Source of the DNA: Clarkia xantiana subsp. parviflora
Taxonomy: Eukaryota > Streptophyta > Magnoliopsida > Myrtales > Onagraceae
Assembly (NCBI GenBank): GCA_036873135.1
Contig: JAPTYO010000015.1
Location: 6,929,387-6,993,386 of the forward strand
Reading direction: 5' to 3'
Length of the DNA: 64,000 nt
In this document: piece after piece, positions 1 to 11,679 of the stretch
How positions within the stretch are numbered: the stretch's first letter is position 1
How the letters are laid out: each line of letters begins with the position of its first letter
Program-made: the position numbers and the translations under genes
Notes under the pieces: generated by a model
What the model was told of the DNA's origin: nothing
Databases searched by the model: none
Seen by the model: the letters and a program-made list of their open reading frames with translations, nothing else

Positions 1-777
1 TTAGATCTCCCTTTCCTCGATACTTGTCTCCTCCCAGTCTATACAGAGCGTCTGGGACGCGGCTGTACACCAACTTGTCAGCAAATGGATGCGACGCATT
101 CTCTTCCAACGCGTGCATTCCTTTCAACTTTGACTCTCGCGTCTTCCTTGTATTTCTGCTGCAAGCGGGTACGTGGAAGTTGTCTCCTTGCTTCTTCTGG
201 ATGCTGCATACTTTCGTACGGAGTGTATGAGCGTGCTAGCTCCATGCCTTGGTTGCTGGTACTGGAATCTACCTTCTGTGCATTGGCCTCCTTCTCCTTG
301 TTGTTGTGACTCTTGTCGTCTGGTGTCGTGCGACAGTACTCTTGCCAGGGCGGCTTGGCCGTTGACCGGTGGTGGAGGTGGTGGTGGCGGAACAGATCCT
401 TGGTTTCTCAGAGTGTCTCTGAATGCTATCATTTCTTCAAGAGCTGCCATCATGGCGGTGTGACTGGTGGCGCTGGGTTGGCACCTCCTTCCTGTTGTTG
501 AATACCCTCAGCTGGCATCCCGTAAGGGAACTCTTCATGCCTCCTTGGCTCGAATCCGGGCGTGGTGCTCCGCACGGTGTTGTCTGGACTTCTGGGTCGT
601 GCTGTACGGCAGTCACACTCCTTGCTGGCACAGAGGAAACAGTGGACGCTGCTTCGGGGAAGTGCGAAGGTCCAGGCTGACTTTCGTTGGTTTCTGTGTG
701 GTTATGACTAAGGCGTCGTTGTGTGGGTACACAATGTGCATTTTGTATTTTGACGAGAATCCAATGACATCTTAAAT

Positions 778-853
778 TTCATGACGGCATCCTTCATGAC
801 GGCATCCTTTGTGACGGGATCCTTCATGACAGCATCCTTCATGACAGCATCTT
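778..853. repeat. 15-bp tandem repeat, about 5 copies
   Basis: Units resemble TTCATGACGGCATCC and vary slightly (TTTGTGACGGGATCC, TTCATGACAGCATCC). The period is a multiple of three, so the leader frame of element A stays open and encodes AVMKD repeats. Confidence 0.8.
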
Positions 854-990
854 CGGACTTGCGCGTTGTTTGTGCAGCGTACACTTCTCGCTTGTGTGAC
901 CTCTCGGCTCCAGCTTCAAAGTCTCCATGGATCACGTGTACGTTTTCCATCTAGCTATCGTTGGGAGCGATTGCTTCTTGTTCGAATCTC

Positions 991-1005
991 GCGGACGGCG
1001 CCAAG
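991..1005 (-). other. Primer-binding site, element A
   Basis: Directly inside the 5' LTR the minus strand reads TTGGCGCCGTCCGCG. The TGGCGCCGT core is complementary to the 3' end of plant tRNA-Asp, a primer known for several plant gypsy lineages. The match beyond the first nine bases is poor, so the tRNA identity is inferred. Confidence 0.6.
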
Positions 1006-1766
1006 TGTTGCGTCCAAATCCAACCGGGTAGTCGGAATCTTCGGCACTTCGGGTTGAGGACACGTCGGGTGTCGGAAATGGACTATCTGATGTCGGTCAG
1101 GGGCTGTCGGCAATGTGCACTTGTCGGCCAGGTACGGCTGTCGGCAGTGTAGGGTGTCGGCAAGGTACGGCTGTCGACAGTGCAGGCTTGTCGGCAAGGT
1201 AAGCTTATCGGCTTCGCACGGTGCTAACCTGTAGGAAGGGCAATAATCAGCACGGAGGGTGGTGGTGCCGGTTGAACCCTCTCTGATGCTTAAATGAGAG
1301 CCTAGAGAGAGAAAATATTCTAGAGAGAGGTCAGAGCTCCAAGGCCAAAATCTGGAGAATGTGTCAAAATGGGTGGCCAATGTCTCCTATTTATAAGCAA
1401 CCTTAGAACCGAACCTGGTTTTTGTGCGGTTCGACGCCGGTCTAACAGAAAATAGGAACTGTCGTCTAGTTAGGCTTTGGAGAACTCTTCACTCTTTGTG
1501 TTCGGATGATAAAGGATGCGCGCAGTATCCGTTGACAGCAGTCCGGACCCCATCAGACTTAGAATCCGACGGGGTCCGGATTGCATAAGGCAATCCAGCC
1601 AGTCCAGATTGCCTAAGCAATCTGGAGGCCCGGTTCGGACGCGTACGCCGCGCCTCCGGACCGTTTTCGAACCTCGGATACTGTGTGTGGGCCAGTTATG
1701 TGATTTTCGACGTGTTTGCGGGGTCCTGAATGTAAATACGAACCCGAATTGGGTAGATATCCAACA
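1006..1766 (-). repeat. 5' LTR of element A
   Basis: The LTR starts TGTTGCGTCC and ends ATCCAACA in window orientation. It shares with the LTRs of B and C a TCTAGAGAGAG block, the motif GGTCAGAGCTC, and a TATA box on the minus strand (CTTATAAATAG, 1387-1397). Positions 1060-1200 hold degenerate repeats of about 22 bp around TGTCGGCAAGGTACGGC. The next bases, ACAGT (1767-1771), would be the target duplication; the partner copy is outside the window. Confidence 0.8.
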
Positions 1767-1767
1767 A

Positions 1768-3534
1768 CAGTATAAAAATTTAATTTAAATTATGTATTTG
1801 TTATTAGTATAATATATGATTTTTCAACTATTTAAAACTTTTAGACATCTAAAAACAACACCAATAATCCATCATATATTGCTTTTCAAGACCTTACAAT
1901 TTTCAGACATCTAAAAGGAACAATAATAATACATCATATATTCTTTTTCAACGCCATACAACTTCCTAACACCTCAAAGCAACATAAATAATTTTTCATA
2001 CTTTCTTTTTTGACAACTTATAAGTTTCAGACACAAGAAATCAACAAAAGTAATTTCTCATACTTTTTTTTTTTCACAACTTAAAAGTTTAAGACACCAA
2101 AAATCAACAACTATATGGTTTTTGGGTGGTGGTGGCCGGAGTTGGGTGGTGGCCGGCCGGAGTAGGGTGGTGATCGGCCGGAGTAGGGTCGTCGCTGCTC
2201 GTGTCTCGGTAAGGTAGTTCTTGCTCACCATCTATTTTATGTGATTTTAAAGCTAAATTAATATGGATATGCTCTGTGGATGTTCTCTCGACTAATTTCA
2301 ATATTTAGGTCGGAACAAAGTCAACAATGGTATTCCAATTTGATAGAGCTTATCTCATGCATGCAATGATTTAACATAGTTGCAACGTTATCTATGAAGA
2401 ACAATCAAGCCTGGAAAATTTTAGAAATGAGTAATTGATACTAACTCTAAAATTAAAACTAGTTAAGATTTTTTTTATAGAATTGTACCACTTACTTGGT
2501 AATTGACAGAAAGAGCTTGAATAAAAAGAAATTGAGTTTTTTGTTTTGTTTTTGAGGTTATAATCAACTACATCTGAATATGTAGCGGCTTGGATACTGA
2601 CATTGAAAAGGGTGGAGTGAAGATGAGTGTATACTTCTGTTTCAGGAACACCAAGGTAGTTATATACTTCTGTTTCACGAATACCAAGGTAGTTATGTAG
2701 AAACTCCAAATTATGATGCTCATTCAAGTTCTATGTAAGAACCTTACATGCATCTTCAGATTTTGAGAAGATGACTTTATAAGGATTTTAGATTCTTGAA
2801 TTAAGTTCTCTTTAATAATTTGGTGTGCTGAATATTTGTAGGACGTGTGGTCTGAATACGACAATGAAATAAAAGAAATGTCCCTGTGGCTATGAGTGAT
2901 AATGGTATTATCACTGAAATATAATCGATATATTCCAATTATTTATTGTTATTTTAACAAAAATTCTCTCTAAAATTTATGTATAGACTCGAAATCACAA
3001 TAGGAAGAAGATGAGCAACTTGCTAGAGCCTTACCAAAAAAAAAAGCTTAGTTATCGACCCTCCTCAGTAGTAAATGGATATGTTCCTTTCCAATACGGG
3101 AATGACCAACCGTATCATCAACCAATCTTGCAAAAGAATTTGGTTTTGATTAATGTTATGGACAACCCACCGTTCAAATATTTGTACATATTTTGGTCAA
3201 AACCGTGCTATAAGAGATTTTTCCCATTTTTCTTTTTGTATAAAAGATTTGAGCGGGTTGTAACAGTGATATGATAAGGTGTAAATGAGATGAGCTCACT
3301 CGGGATCGACTCGGTCAAAACTCGAATTCGACTCGAAAAAATTCGAGCCGAGCCGAGCTCGATAATACTTAGCTTGAATGACTCGCGAGCCTAAACGAGT
3401 TCCGAGTTTATATGTCGAGTCGAGCTTGGTTCTTATTATTATTCTTAATTTAATACTAATTAATTATTACATAGGTCAACCGAGTTCAAGTATAGTCGAG
3501 TTGAGTCGAGCTCGAATTTTTTAATTATAACAAA
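1768..3534. repeat. Left arm of large inverted repeat
   Basis: This stretch is the reverse complement of 19879-21679 over nearly its full length. Landmarks in both arms, in order from the outer end, are CAGTATAAAAATTTAATTT, a minisatellite rich in CCGGCCGG (2140-2190 here, longer in the right arm), an ATGAGCATCATAATTTGG block, and a tail of CTCGAGC-type sequence. A hAT-like terminus (GGTGTAAATGAG, from about 3279) is included. The arm ends abruptly where a Helitron is inserted (3534/3535). The outer end abuts the LTR of element A. No gene was recognised; the short reading frames at 2104-2301, 2392-2727 and 3011-3274 have no recognisable domain. Confidence 0.8.
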
Positions 3535-3589
3535 CTAGATAACCGACCCGCGCTTTGCGCGTTTTTTTTTTTTTCATAATCAAAGAATA

Positions 3590-4690
3590 TTAACATAAAA
3601 TAAAAGATAAATATTAATCTTAAATAATTAAAAATAAAATATTTAGTCAATATTAAATTCGTTTAACAAAATATTGCTTCAATTTATGGCAGAACATTTC
3701 CTTCAATTAAAAAATATAAAATTATATATATATATATATATATTAATAAAGTGAATGGATAATTAAATAATAATAATATTGTTTAATTTACTAATAAAAT
3801 GTTACATAATATGAGAAAAAAAGTAAAATGTTACATGATGCCTTTATTTTTAATTACTATGGTGTTTATTATTATATAGTGATTACAAAATAAAAATTAT
3901 ATTTTTATTGTTAGTATTAACAGTAATTATTACTTTCAATGAATTTTAGAATATATATATTAAAACTACTTATAATCTTCATAGTAGTTTTGATTTATAA
4001 AAAAAACATTTTAAATATTTATTCTAATTATATATGATAACATCATAATATTTATTATAACTATTCTATTTATTTTAAATATTTATTATAATAATTCTCT
4101 TAAATAATTATTCTAACTATATATGATAACATCATATTATTTATTCGAATTATTCTATTTGTTTTAAATATTTATCATAATAATTTTCTCATAGTACAAT
4201 CAATAAAACTATAATTAGGTATATGATAATTATTTTCTATTATTATTTATATAATATATATAAAGTATGATTATAATGAATTTTATTTGTGCATATTATA
4301 AATGCAATTTTTTTAACAAATTAAAGCTTTTATTTTATATGTAGAATATTATTTATCTTATTATTGTAATACTATTTTAAATAAAACTCCAAATTAAATA
4401 TAATTATATTATATATTATATACTAATAAATGTACCAACAAATATTCATGATCTAATTATAATCTTATTTATAAAATATTTGATAAAAAAAATTAATAAA
4501 TAAAAGATATTTTAAATAAGGATGTGAAAGGAATACGTAACGGATCGTGAGGATCGATTATAGGGCTTGGAAGAAATCTAGAAGTTCTAGAGATATAGGT
4601 GGCAAATCCATGTCATCGAGCGTTACGTAGGAAATTAATTAACCAATTAAAAAAAATTCTTTTTGACAACTAAGATGAGCAAAATCTTAT
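3590..4690. other. AT-rich Helitron interior, no gene
   Basis: This stretch holds poly-A/T runs, (AT)n at 3724-3741 and scattered imperfect duplications (ATTATATATGATAACATCATAA near 4030 and again near 4120). No open frame above 60 codons and no RNA gene was seen. About 130 bp at the right (4530-4660) is less AT-rich, with no recognised identity. Confidence 0.6.
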
Positions 4691-4698
4691 GTGTCAAC

Positions 4699-5573
4699 TG
4701 TTGCGTCCGGATTGAATAAGGTCGTGAGGACGCGTCTGTGGTTGTGCGGGCTGTAACCCTTCCGTCGGAGGTTGGGCCACTGACGAGTGTTCAGGCTTAC
4801 TCCCGGGTGAGGATTGTGTCTCGGATTGGTTGTGACTCAGTGCGGATGTGACTCAGGGCGGATGTGACTCAGGGCGGATGTCACTCAGGGCGGATGTCAC
4901 TCAGGGCGGATGTGACTCAGGGCGGATGTCACTCAGGGCGGATGTGACTCAGGGCGGATGTCACTCAGGGCGGATGTGACTCAGGGCGGATGTCACTCAG
5001 GGCGGATGTGACTCAGGGCGGAACCTGCACTAAGGACCAATGCTAGCACGGAGAGGGGGGGGGTGGTGCTAGCGGAGCCCTCTCCGATGCTTAAGTCACT
5101 ATAGTGGCAAAAAGGTAATTTCTAGAGAGAGAGAATTTCTAGAGAGAAGTCAGAGCTCAAAATACCAAAGTTGGGCAAATGAGAGAATGTGTGAAAATGG
5201 GTGGCCAAGACCTCCTATTTATAGGCTTTCTTGGGACCGGACCCGGTTTTAAAGCGGTTTGATGACGGTTCAAGATCATGCGGTGACCGTCATCCTTGTT
5301 GGTAGTACGTGAACTTGACTTCTCTACGCGTAACGGTAATCGCGGATACGGTAATAGCGCGATACCCGTAAGGTAATCCGGACCTCGTCGGATTCGGGCA
5401 ATTCGGCGAGGTCCGGATTGCATGCAACCCGGAGGTCCGGTCCGGACGCGCGTAAAGGCGCTTCCGGACCGTTTTGATACCGTGGGAGGTGTTTTTAAAC
5501 CGAGATGTAATTTTCGACACGTTTACGAGGCCCGAAATGTAAACACGAACCCGAATTGGACACTTATCCATCA
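4699..5573 (-). repeat. 3' LTR of element B
   Basis: 875 bp, bounded by TGTTGCGTCC and TTATCCATCA. It contains a 16-bp tandem array (4828-5023), a TCTAGAGAGAG block, and a minus-strand TATA box CTATAAATAG near 5215-5224. It matches the 5' LTR closely except for more copies of the 16-bp unit and a few short insertions or deletions. Confidence 0.9.
4828..5023. repeat. 16-bp tandem repeat in 3' LTR of B, about 12 copies
   Basis: The unit is ATGTGACTCAGGGCGG; some copies have ATGTCACTC. The 5' LTR has only about nine copies (14985-15128). Confidence 0.9.
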
Positions 5574-5587
5574 CTTGCCCCCGAGTC
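5574..5587 (-). other. Polypurine tract, element B
   Basis: Directly inside the 3' LTR the minus strand reads ACTCGGGGGCAAG. This is the expected place for the plus-strand DNA primer. Element C has the same tract at 30271-30284. Confidence 0.75.
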
Positions 5588-7000
5588 AAGTAACGGTTTA
5601 GAACCTTTCTTGACTCTATTTTAAGTTAGGATATTTTCCAATTTGAGTTTGACGCTAACCTTTCGGTTTTAATCGTGGGTCGGACGCAAGCATCTTGATT
5701 TCGTCCGTCGCTTGATTTTCCGGCCGAATGGCTTTGTTTCCTATTATCATGGTTAGTGCGATACGAAATGTATATGCGCGAATATGATTATCGTCGGAGA
5801 CATGAACAAACGGTAATTCGCTATGCGAGAATGCATCTATCAACATGTATGTATGAGTAATGGTCATGGCAAGATTGTAATTACGCAATGCAAGAAATAG
5901 AAAACGTACGTTTCTAAAATGACTAAGTGATTACCGAATCATGAATCATGCGATTGCAACATACGTGTATAGTAATGGATTTGATACGTGCAATGTCAAG
6001 ACATGCATAGGAGTAGATAGTTTTTTAAAAAGAGAGGATAGAGTATACCGTAGGGGTTTAGACCTGAGTGTAGACAAGTTAACCCTTTAATCCTTATCAA
6101 CAAAGTATCTCTTGGGATTTGCAAATACACACATCCCCAATTATCCTTCCAGCACCTTGGGAATTCATCATTCCATCTCCTTTGCAGGTAATTCACTCAC
6201 CTCTTTCCCGAAATTGCTTTTGTGTTCAAGATTTCTTCGCCGTCGTGGAGCTTAGATACATTTTGACAGTTTCGAGTCTGATTTTTGGCTTGTTTTTGGA
6301 AGTTGACACCACCATTCGACTCGGTTCGTCGCAAGGATTCCAGCGCCGTCTTCGGAGCCGCCAGAGGACCTCTCACGCGCCCTCACGCGCCGCCGCGTGT
6401 GGGAGACTTTCGCCGGAGCGTGTGGCCCACGCGCCGCCTTCCCGGCCTCGTCTCGCTGCGGTCCTTACCTTCCCGGAATCGTCTCGACGAGGGGAATCCA
6501 TTGGGATACTTTTCGTCACGTTTTGAGGTGGTTTGGAAACCCAATTTTAAAAGATAGCTTCGACTTGACTTTGAATGTCGCCGGATTGTTGTTCGTTCGA
6601 GCTATTTTTCGTTATTGATGTATGGAACTGCTTGTTGATGCTTGTATGTCGAATAATTGCTGATTGATTGCCGTTACTGTCGCCGTTAGTTCATAACTTA
6701 GACGATTTTTCGTTTCCGCGGATAGTCGAGGTGGAATTCCCCGTTCGGACATAGTGCCCCCGTGTCTTTGTGTAGGAGTTTTTGGTCGGTATGCATAATT
6801 TTTCCTCTTGGCTGGTTTTTTGGTTGACGGGGATTGCCCAATAGCTTTAGGCATAGTTACTTGTCGTCTTGATGTCTTAGATAAAAATTTTCCTTAAGCG
6901 TTGCCACGTTCGATTCTTACGGTTCGTCGCGTTAATCCCCCGTTTACATGATAGCCCCTTAGGATGTTAGTCCCTTCCTTGGTACGTACCAATTTTACTA
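5588..7000. other. 3' region of element B, no intact gene
   Basis: No convincing gene was seen on either strand. Positions 6230-6560 are GC-richer on the plus strand, with arginine/proline-rich frames (6119-6526, 6285-6557) that have no recognised domain. The region lies where element C has the promoter-side part of its antisense gene (30870-31260), and both have a GC-rich block of similar character. It may be the decayed start of the same antisense unit; this is inference. Confidence 0.45.
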
Positions 7001-7016
7001 TATGCGTGGAATTTGG

Positions 7017-7275
7017 TCACGTGCGTTGATTTTTGAGACGCGCGTTAACTTTGATACGCGCATTGATGTTGAGGCGCGCGTTGATGTTGATACGCGCGTT
7101 GATATTGATACGCGCGTTGATGTTGATACGCGCGTTGATGTTGATATGCGCGTTGATGTTGATACGCGCGTTGATGTTGATACGCGCGTTGATGTTGATA
7201 CGCGCGTCGATGTTGATACGCACGTTGATGTTGATACGCGCGTTGATATTGATACGCGCGTTGATGTTGAGCGTC
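7017..7275. repeat. 18-bp tandem repeat, block 1, about 14 copies
   Basis: The unit is ACGCGCGTTGATGTTGAT. Because the period is a multiple of three, several frames stay open through it on both strands; these are not genes. The same unit returns at 7928-8165. Confidence 0.92.
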
Positions 7276-7439
7276 AGGTATAAACTGTTGGTTATTACCT
7301 GCAAGTATGCTAAAACACTTAGAAAATATTTAAACGATATCTAACGCTTGTTACCATAGATGTCATTGTATGAGCTTTGTCGATGAGCGTCGTAGGTGTG
7401 CTTAGGGGACATAGCTACTCGTTATATGCAATCCATCTT

Positions 7440-7927
7440 TGTTGACATGTATGTGCGTACATGGAAACACTTAGAAAATATTTTCTCCTTGTCGACGTGC
7501 ATCCTTGTCGACATGTATGTACGTACATGGAAACACTTAGAAAATATTTTCTCCTTGTCGACGTGCATCCTTGTCGACATGTATGTACGTACATGGAAAC
7601 ACTTAGAAAATATTTTCTCCTTGTCGACGTGCATCCTTGTCGACATGTATGTACGTACATGGAAACACTTAGAAAATATTTTCTCCTTGTCGACGTCCAT
7701 CCTTGTCGACATGTATGTACGTACATGGAAACACTTAGAAAATATTTTCTCCTTGTCGACGTGCATCCTTGTCGACATGTATGTACGTGCATGGACACTT
7801 AGGAAATATTTTCTCCTTGTCGACGTGCATCCTTGTCGACATGTATGTACGTACATGGAAACACTTAGAAAATATTTTCTCCTTGTCGACATGTATCCCT
7901 GTCGACATGTATGTACGTGCATGGAAA
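7440..7927. repeat. 66-bp tandem repeat, about 7 copies
   Basis: Each unit contains TTGTCGACATGTATGTACGT, then ACATGGAAACACTTAGAAAA, TATTTTCTCC and TTGTCGACGTGCATCC. Successive copies start 66 bp apart (7505, 7571 and so on). ACATGTATGTACGTACAT is nearly self-complementary. The period is divisible by three, which explains long false frames on both strands. Confidence 0.92.
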
Positions 7928-8165
7928 CATGATACGCGCGTTGACTTTGATACGCGCATTGATGTTGATACGCGCGTTAACCTTGATACGCGCGTTAACC
8001 TTGATACGCGCGTTGATGTTGATACGCGCGTTAACCTTGATACGCGCGTTGATGTTGATACGCGCGTTAACCTTGATACGCGCGTTGATGTTGATACGCG
8101 CTTTAACCTTGATACGCGCGTTGATGTTGATACGCGCGTCGATGTTGATACGCGCGTTGATGTGT
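7928..8165. repeat. 18-bp tandem repeat, block 2, about 13 copies
   Basis: Same family as 7017-7275, with two alternating variants: ACGCGCGTTGATGTTGAT and ACGCGCGTTAACCTTGAT. Near 8035-8110 the variants alternate, so part of it is a 36-bp higher-order repeat. Confidence 0.9.
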
Positions 8166-9221
8166 TGAAGAGGTTGCCCCCCTTGCGCGATGCTTGTTAC
8201 TTGCTGCACGAAGACTTAATAAGTCTTGTACGTTTGTGGTTGTTCTCACATGGAGCGTCTGTTGCATAAGTGCTTGAATAAGTGTTGGTGCGTGCTTGCG
8301 CACTGACTGTATTGTTGATAGCATTTTCCAAGATATTAGATCTTGTTGATTTTCCCAGTTATCGCCGGCTGCAGTTTTTGTTTTTAGCATAATTCTCGAA
8401 AGATCCGACGCAGGGGCGTGTTCCTCGAGCGATTCTTGGTTCTTTATGCTGAGCATGACCGTGCTAACTCTTTCTTGTGATAAGAGAAATAGAGTTGAGG
8501 GTTGTATAGTGGCGTCTTCTGCCCCCCGGTCGAGGGACCGGCCCAAGGAGGAGCGTTACTCCTACTGAGGTAAGTGTTTGTTGATAATTCTTTGTTCATG
8601 CTTTTGCTTGCATGACATTTCGTCACCTGGACATTGTTAAGTGCTGTGATTGCCCCTCTTGGCTAGACTCCAAGGCATGGCGAGATGGGTAGAGCATAGG
8701 ATATTGCGACTTGCGCATTGTAGATTTTGTTTGGAGAAAACGGCGGCAACTTCTGCTTGTTCCGCCGAGTCCTGTTAGAGATGATGACATTTTTTAATCT
8801 GTGCCATCTTTTGGATATGTTGAACTCATTTCTGAGTCTGTTTGCCCCCCGGCTTCTATGCTTGAAGACTTGTTGTAGTTGTTCCTTAGTTGTTGATTAC
8901 GACTTGTTCGCTTTGAACTACGTCGTTTGAACCTGCTTTATACATAGTAGTTTGCATGATAACTTGTTAGTAATATTTCATACCGTTATCACTTACTGTG
9001 TTTATTGAATGCAGATGACTAGTAACGATAGACATAGTCCCTGCGGTCGTGACCGATAGCCACTTCTTGATTGATAAGTTGAGATATTCTCCTGATTGCC
9101 TGCCTGATGCATTATGCATATTGCCCTTCTTTCCTGAATAGCTTGCCGCTATATGTGTTGCAAACTGCCGAGTATTTTTGCGTATAGCAATATATCTCAA
9201 CAAGTAGTGTATTTGAAAAGT
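8166..9221. other. 3' region of element B between repeat arrays, no gene
   Basis: About 1 kb of non-repetitive sequence. Frames at 8103-8546 and 8967-9239 (minus) and 8727-8930 (plus) show no domain or motif. Nothing supports a gene. Confidence 0.5.
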
Positions 9222-9898
9222 GTTATCTTGGCTAAGCAAGATACTAGTTTATATCGTCTCTTAGTTCCACTCTAAGGCGACGTTGTACAAGACTCGACTT
9301 GTAAATTTTATGAGTTTTAAACAGGGTGCGCACCTGCCAGCGTGTATCAACCCGCGTTGGGGGAGCATACGTAAAAACATTTTAGTATTTGAGAGTTGTT
9401 ATCTTGGCTAAGCAAGATACTAGTTTATACCGTCTCTTAGTTCCACTCTAAGGCGACGTTGTACAAGACTCGACTTGTAAATTTTATGAGTTTTAAACAG
9501 GGAGCGCACCTGCCAGCGTGTATCAACCCGCGTTGGGGAAGAATACGTAAGAGTATTATTTGAGAGGAGTTATCTTGGCTAAGCAAGATACTAGTTTATA
9601 CCGTCTCTTAGTTCCACTCTAAGGTGACGTTGTACAAGACTCGACTTGTAAATTTTATGAGTTTTAAACAGGGAGCGCCTGCCAGCGTGTATCAACCCAC
9701 GTTGGGGAAGCATACGTAAGAGTATTATTTGAGAGAAGTTATCTTGGCTAAGCAAGATACTAGTTTATACCGTCTCTTAGTTCCACTCTAAGGCGACGTT
9801 GTACAAGACTCGACTTGTAAATTTTATGAGTTTTAAACAGGGAGCGCACCTGCCAGCGTGTATCAACCCGCGTTGGGGAAGCATACGTAAAAACATTT
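9222..9898. repeat. 169-176-bp tandem repeat, 4 copies
   Basis: Copies start at 9222, 9398, 9569 and 9738 with GTTATCTTGGCTAAGCAAG. Each contains CTTAGTTCCACTCTAAGG (self-complementary over CTTAG/CTAAG) and CCAGCGTGTATCAACCCGCG. The unit is of the size often seen in plant satellites. The array stops just before an assembly gap, so the true copy number may be higher. Confidence 0.92.
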
Positions 9899-9938
9899 TT
9901 GTTGTTTGAAGAAGCATTTTGTGAACCCTAAAAGGCTT

Positions 9939-9961
9939 NNNNNNNNNNNNNNNNNNNNNNN
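9939..9961. other. Assembly gap (23 N)
   Basis: A run of 23 N flanked on both sides by AGGCTT. The second gap in the window is the same length, so the size is probably a placeholder or a join artefact. Confidence 0.95.
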
Positions 9962-10230
9962 AGGCTTGTTGATAAAATATTTGAGAAAATATTTTGGCCT
10001 TGAATGTGATACATCCAAAAAACCGTGTTGATAAAAATTTTTGGAAAGGAGTTTGATACATAAGATATTTGGTAAAAAATTTGGCAAAAATTTTTGGTAA
10101 AATGTTTGAAAAAATATTTGTGATACATGATTCCTGCGTCCAGGGACTATGTAACACTTTTTTGAGAATATGAATTGTGATGCATGCTTTCTGCGTCCAG
10201 GAACCATGCAACACGGCTTGAAAATTTGTA
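9962..10230. other. Short degenerate repeats beside the gap
   Basis: AT-rich sequence with repeated AAAATATTTGG/AAAATTTTTGG stretches, and two copies of CTGCGTCCAGG followed by ACTATG or ACCATG and CAACAC about 57 bp apart (10134, 10191). No gene. Confidence 0.5.
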
Positions 10231-10546
10231 GTACGGAATTGTCATCTTAACCAGAGGACCTATGCCGTACAAAACGAACCCTGATGGCGTTCGTAATATG
10301 GGAATGCCGACTAGATAGAGGACATTCGCCATAAAGAGTGCACCCTGAACCGGATATACGCACTTGTTATAGAGTGGGATCGTTGTCTAAACAGAGAACT
10401 TCCGCTGTATAAAACGAACCCTGATGGCGTTCGTAATATGGGAATGCCGACTAGACAGAGGACATTCGCCATAAAGAGTGCACCCTGAACCGGATATACG
10501 CACTTGTTATAGAGTGGGGTCGTTGTCTAAACAGAGAACTTCCGTC
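10231..10546. repeat. 140-bp tandem repeat, about 2.2 copies
   Basis: AAAACGAACCCTGATGGCG starts at 10271 and again at 10411. The sequence between (AATATGGGAATGCCGACTAG, GAACCGGATATACGCACTTG) is nearly identical in both copies. Confidence 0.88.
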
Positions 10547-10638
10547 ACTTAAGGGGTGATCAGCCCCGTATGCCTTGGCGTTATTCCAAGGTATTTTGAT
10601 AGTAGGTCTTGGCGTTATTCCAAGGTATTTTAGCAGTA

Positions 10639-11100
10639 GGTCTTGGTGTTAATCCGAGACATTGTTTGTAGCTGACGCCCTGAATAGTCATCGCTTTGAT
10701 AATAGGTCTTGGTGTTAATCCGAGACACTGCTTGTAGCTGACGCCCTGAATAGTCGTCGCTTTGATAATAGGTCTTGGTGTTAATCCGAGACACTGCTTG
10801 TAGCTGACGCCCTGAATAGCCGTCGCTTTGATAATAGGTCTTGGTGTTAATCCGAGACACTGCTTGTAGTTGACGCCCTAAATAGCCGTCGCTTTGATAA
10901 TAGGTCTTGGTGTTAATCCGAGACACTGCTTGTAGCTGACGCCCTGAATAGCCGTCGCTTTGATAATAGGTCTTGGTGTTAATCCGAGACACTGCTTGTA
11001 GCTGACGCCCTGAATAGCCGTCGCTTTGATAATAGGTCTTGGTGTTAATCCGAGACACTGCTTGTAGCTGACGCCCTGAATAGTCGTCGCTTTGATAATA
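10639..11100. repeat. 66-bp tandem repeat, 7 copies
   Basis: Each unit starts GGTCTTGGTGTTAATCCGAG, continues TAGCTGACGCCCTGAATAG and ends GCTTTGATAATA; copies at 10639 and 10705 show the 66-bp period. The minus-strand frame 10630-11142 is a by-product of the period. It is unrelated in sequence to the other 66-bp array. Confidence 0.92.
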
Positions 11101-11679
11101 AATCCGCAGGTTGTCATTGCGGTATATAAGTTGATTGTGCACATAGCTTGATGGCTTTGTGTTGTCGGCATCTTCTAGAGATAGACGCCTATGTTATGAA
11201 TGGAGAAATAAACTCCTTGTTGGTGTAGATAACAAATATGTTGGTGTTGAATACCATAAATCCCTTCTTGCACACAATGCTTAGCTTGTATTGTTGAAGT
11301 AGATTTTTGTGCATAGGTTACTACTTGGTGTAATTCCTGAGTAGTAATCGTAGTGTAGCATGTACTTCCAAGTTTTTGATTCCATGATGACGCCTTTGAT
11401 GTAGTCGTCAATATGAGTAGGTTGTTGTTGATAAGCGTTGTCATAACGCGTAATAGATTTTGCTTGCATATGCCATAATTTCTTGGATTATTGAAGTAGA
11501 TAATAGGCGCGTAGTTTTGTTGCTTCGCGTCTAATCCAAAGAATAGCGTGCAAGAGATAAGTATGTACCTACAAACGTAGATTGACTTTATTAGATACTT
11601 GCGCGTATTTACATTGATTATACTAGAAATAGTAGGAATGCGCAAAGTAATCTAAAAGAGAGTTGTTTCTCCTGTTTCG
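11101..11679. other. Spacer between repeats and Gag stop in element B
   Basis: Unique sequence without a recognisable gene. The minus-strand frame 11175-11645 has no domain. It lies just after the Gag' stop codon, where an autonomous gypsy element would carry reverse transcriptase. Confidence 0.5.

Larger units (their letters stand above)
1..1005 (-). pseudogene. Gag remnant of LTR element A (runs off left edge)
   Basis: The minus strand encodes the N-terminal part of a Gag that closely resembles those of elements B and C here. Positions 453 to about 124 read MMAALEEMIAFRDTL followed by a proline run. The frame then shifts, and positions 130 to 1 read KGMHALEENASHPFADKL and SRVPDAL, matching B Gag at about residues 161-188. 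A leader reading frame (950-708) holds repeated AVMKD units from a 15-bp tandem repeat and lies in another frame. With at least two frame changes this copy is not expected to be functional. It would act as a retrotransposon capsid protein in virus-like particles. The rest of the element lies outside the window. Confidence 0.75.

Noticed and set aside
7017..8269. Long open frames on both strands (for example 7396-7932, 7422-7922, 7769-8269)
   Set aside because: They arise from 18-bp and 66-bp tandem repeats whose periods are multiples of three; the peptides are pure repeats in several frames at once.
10630..11142. 170-codon minus-strand frame
   Set aside because: It is a 66-bp tandem repeat read through; no domain.
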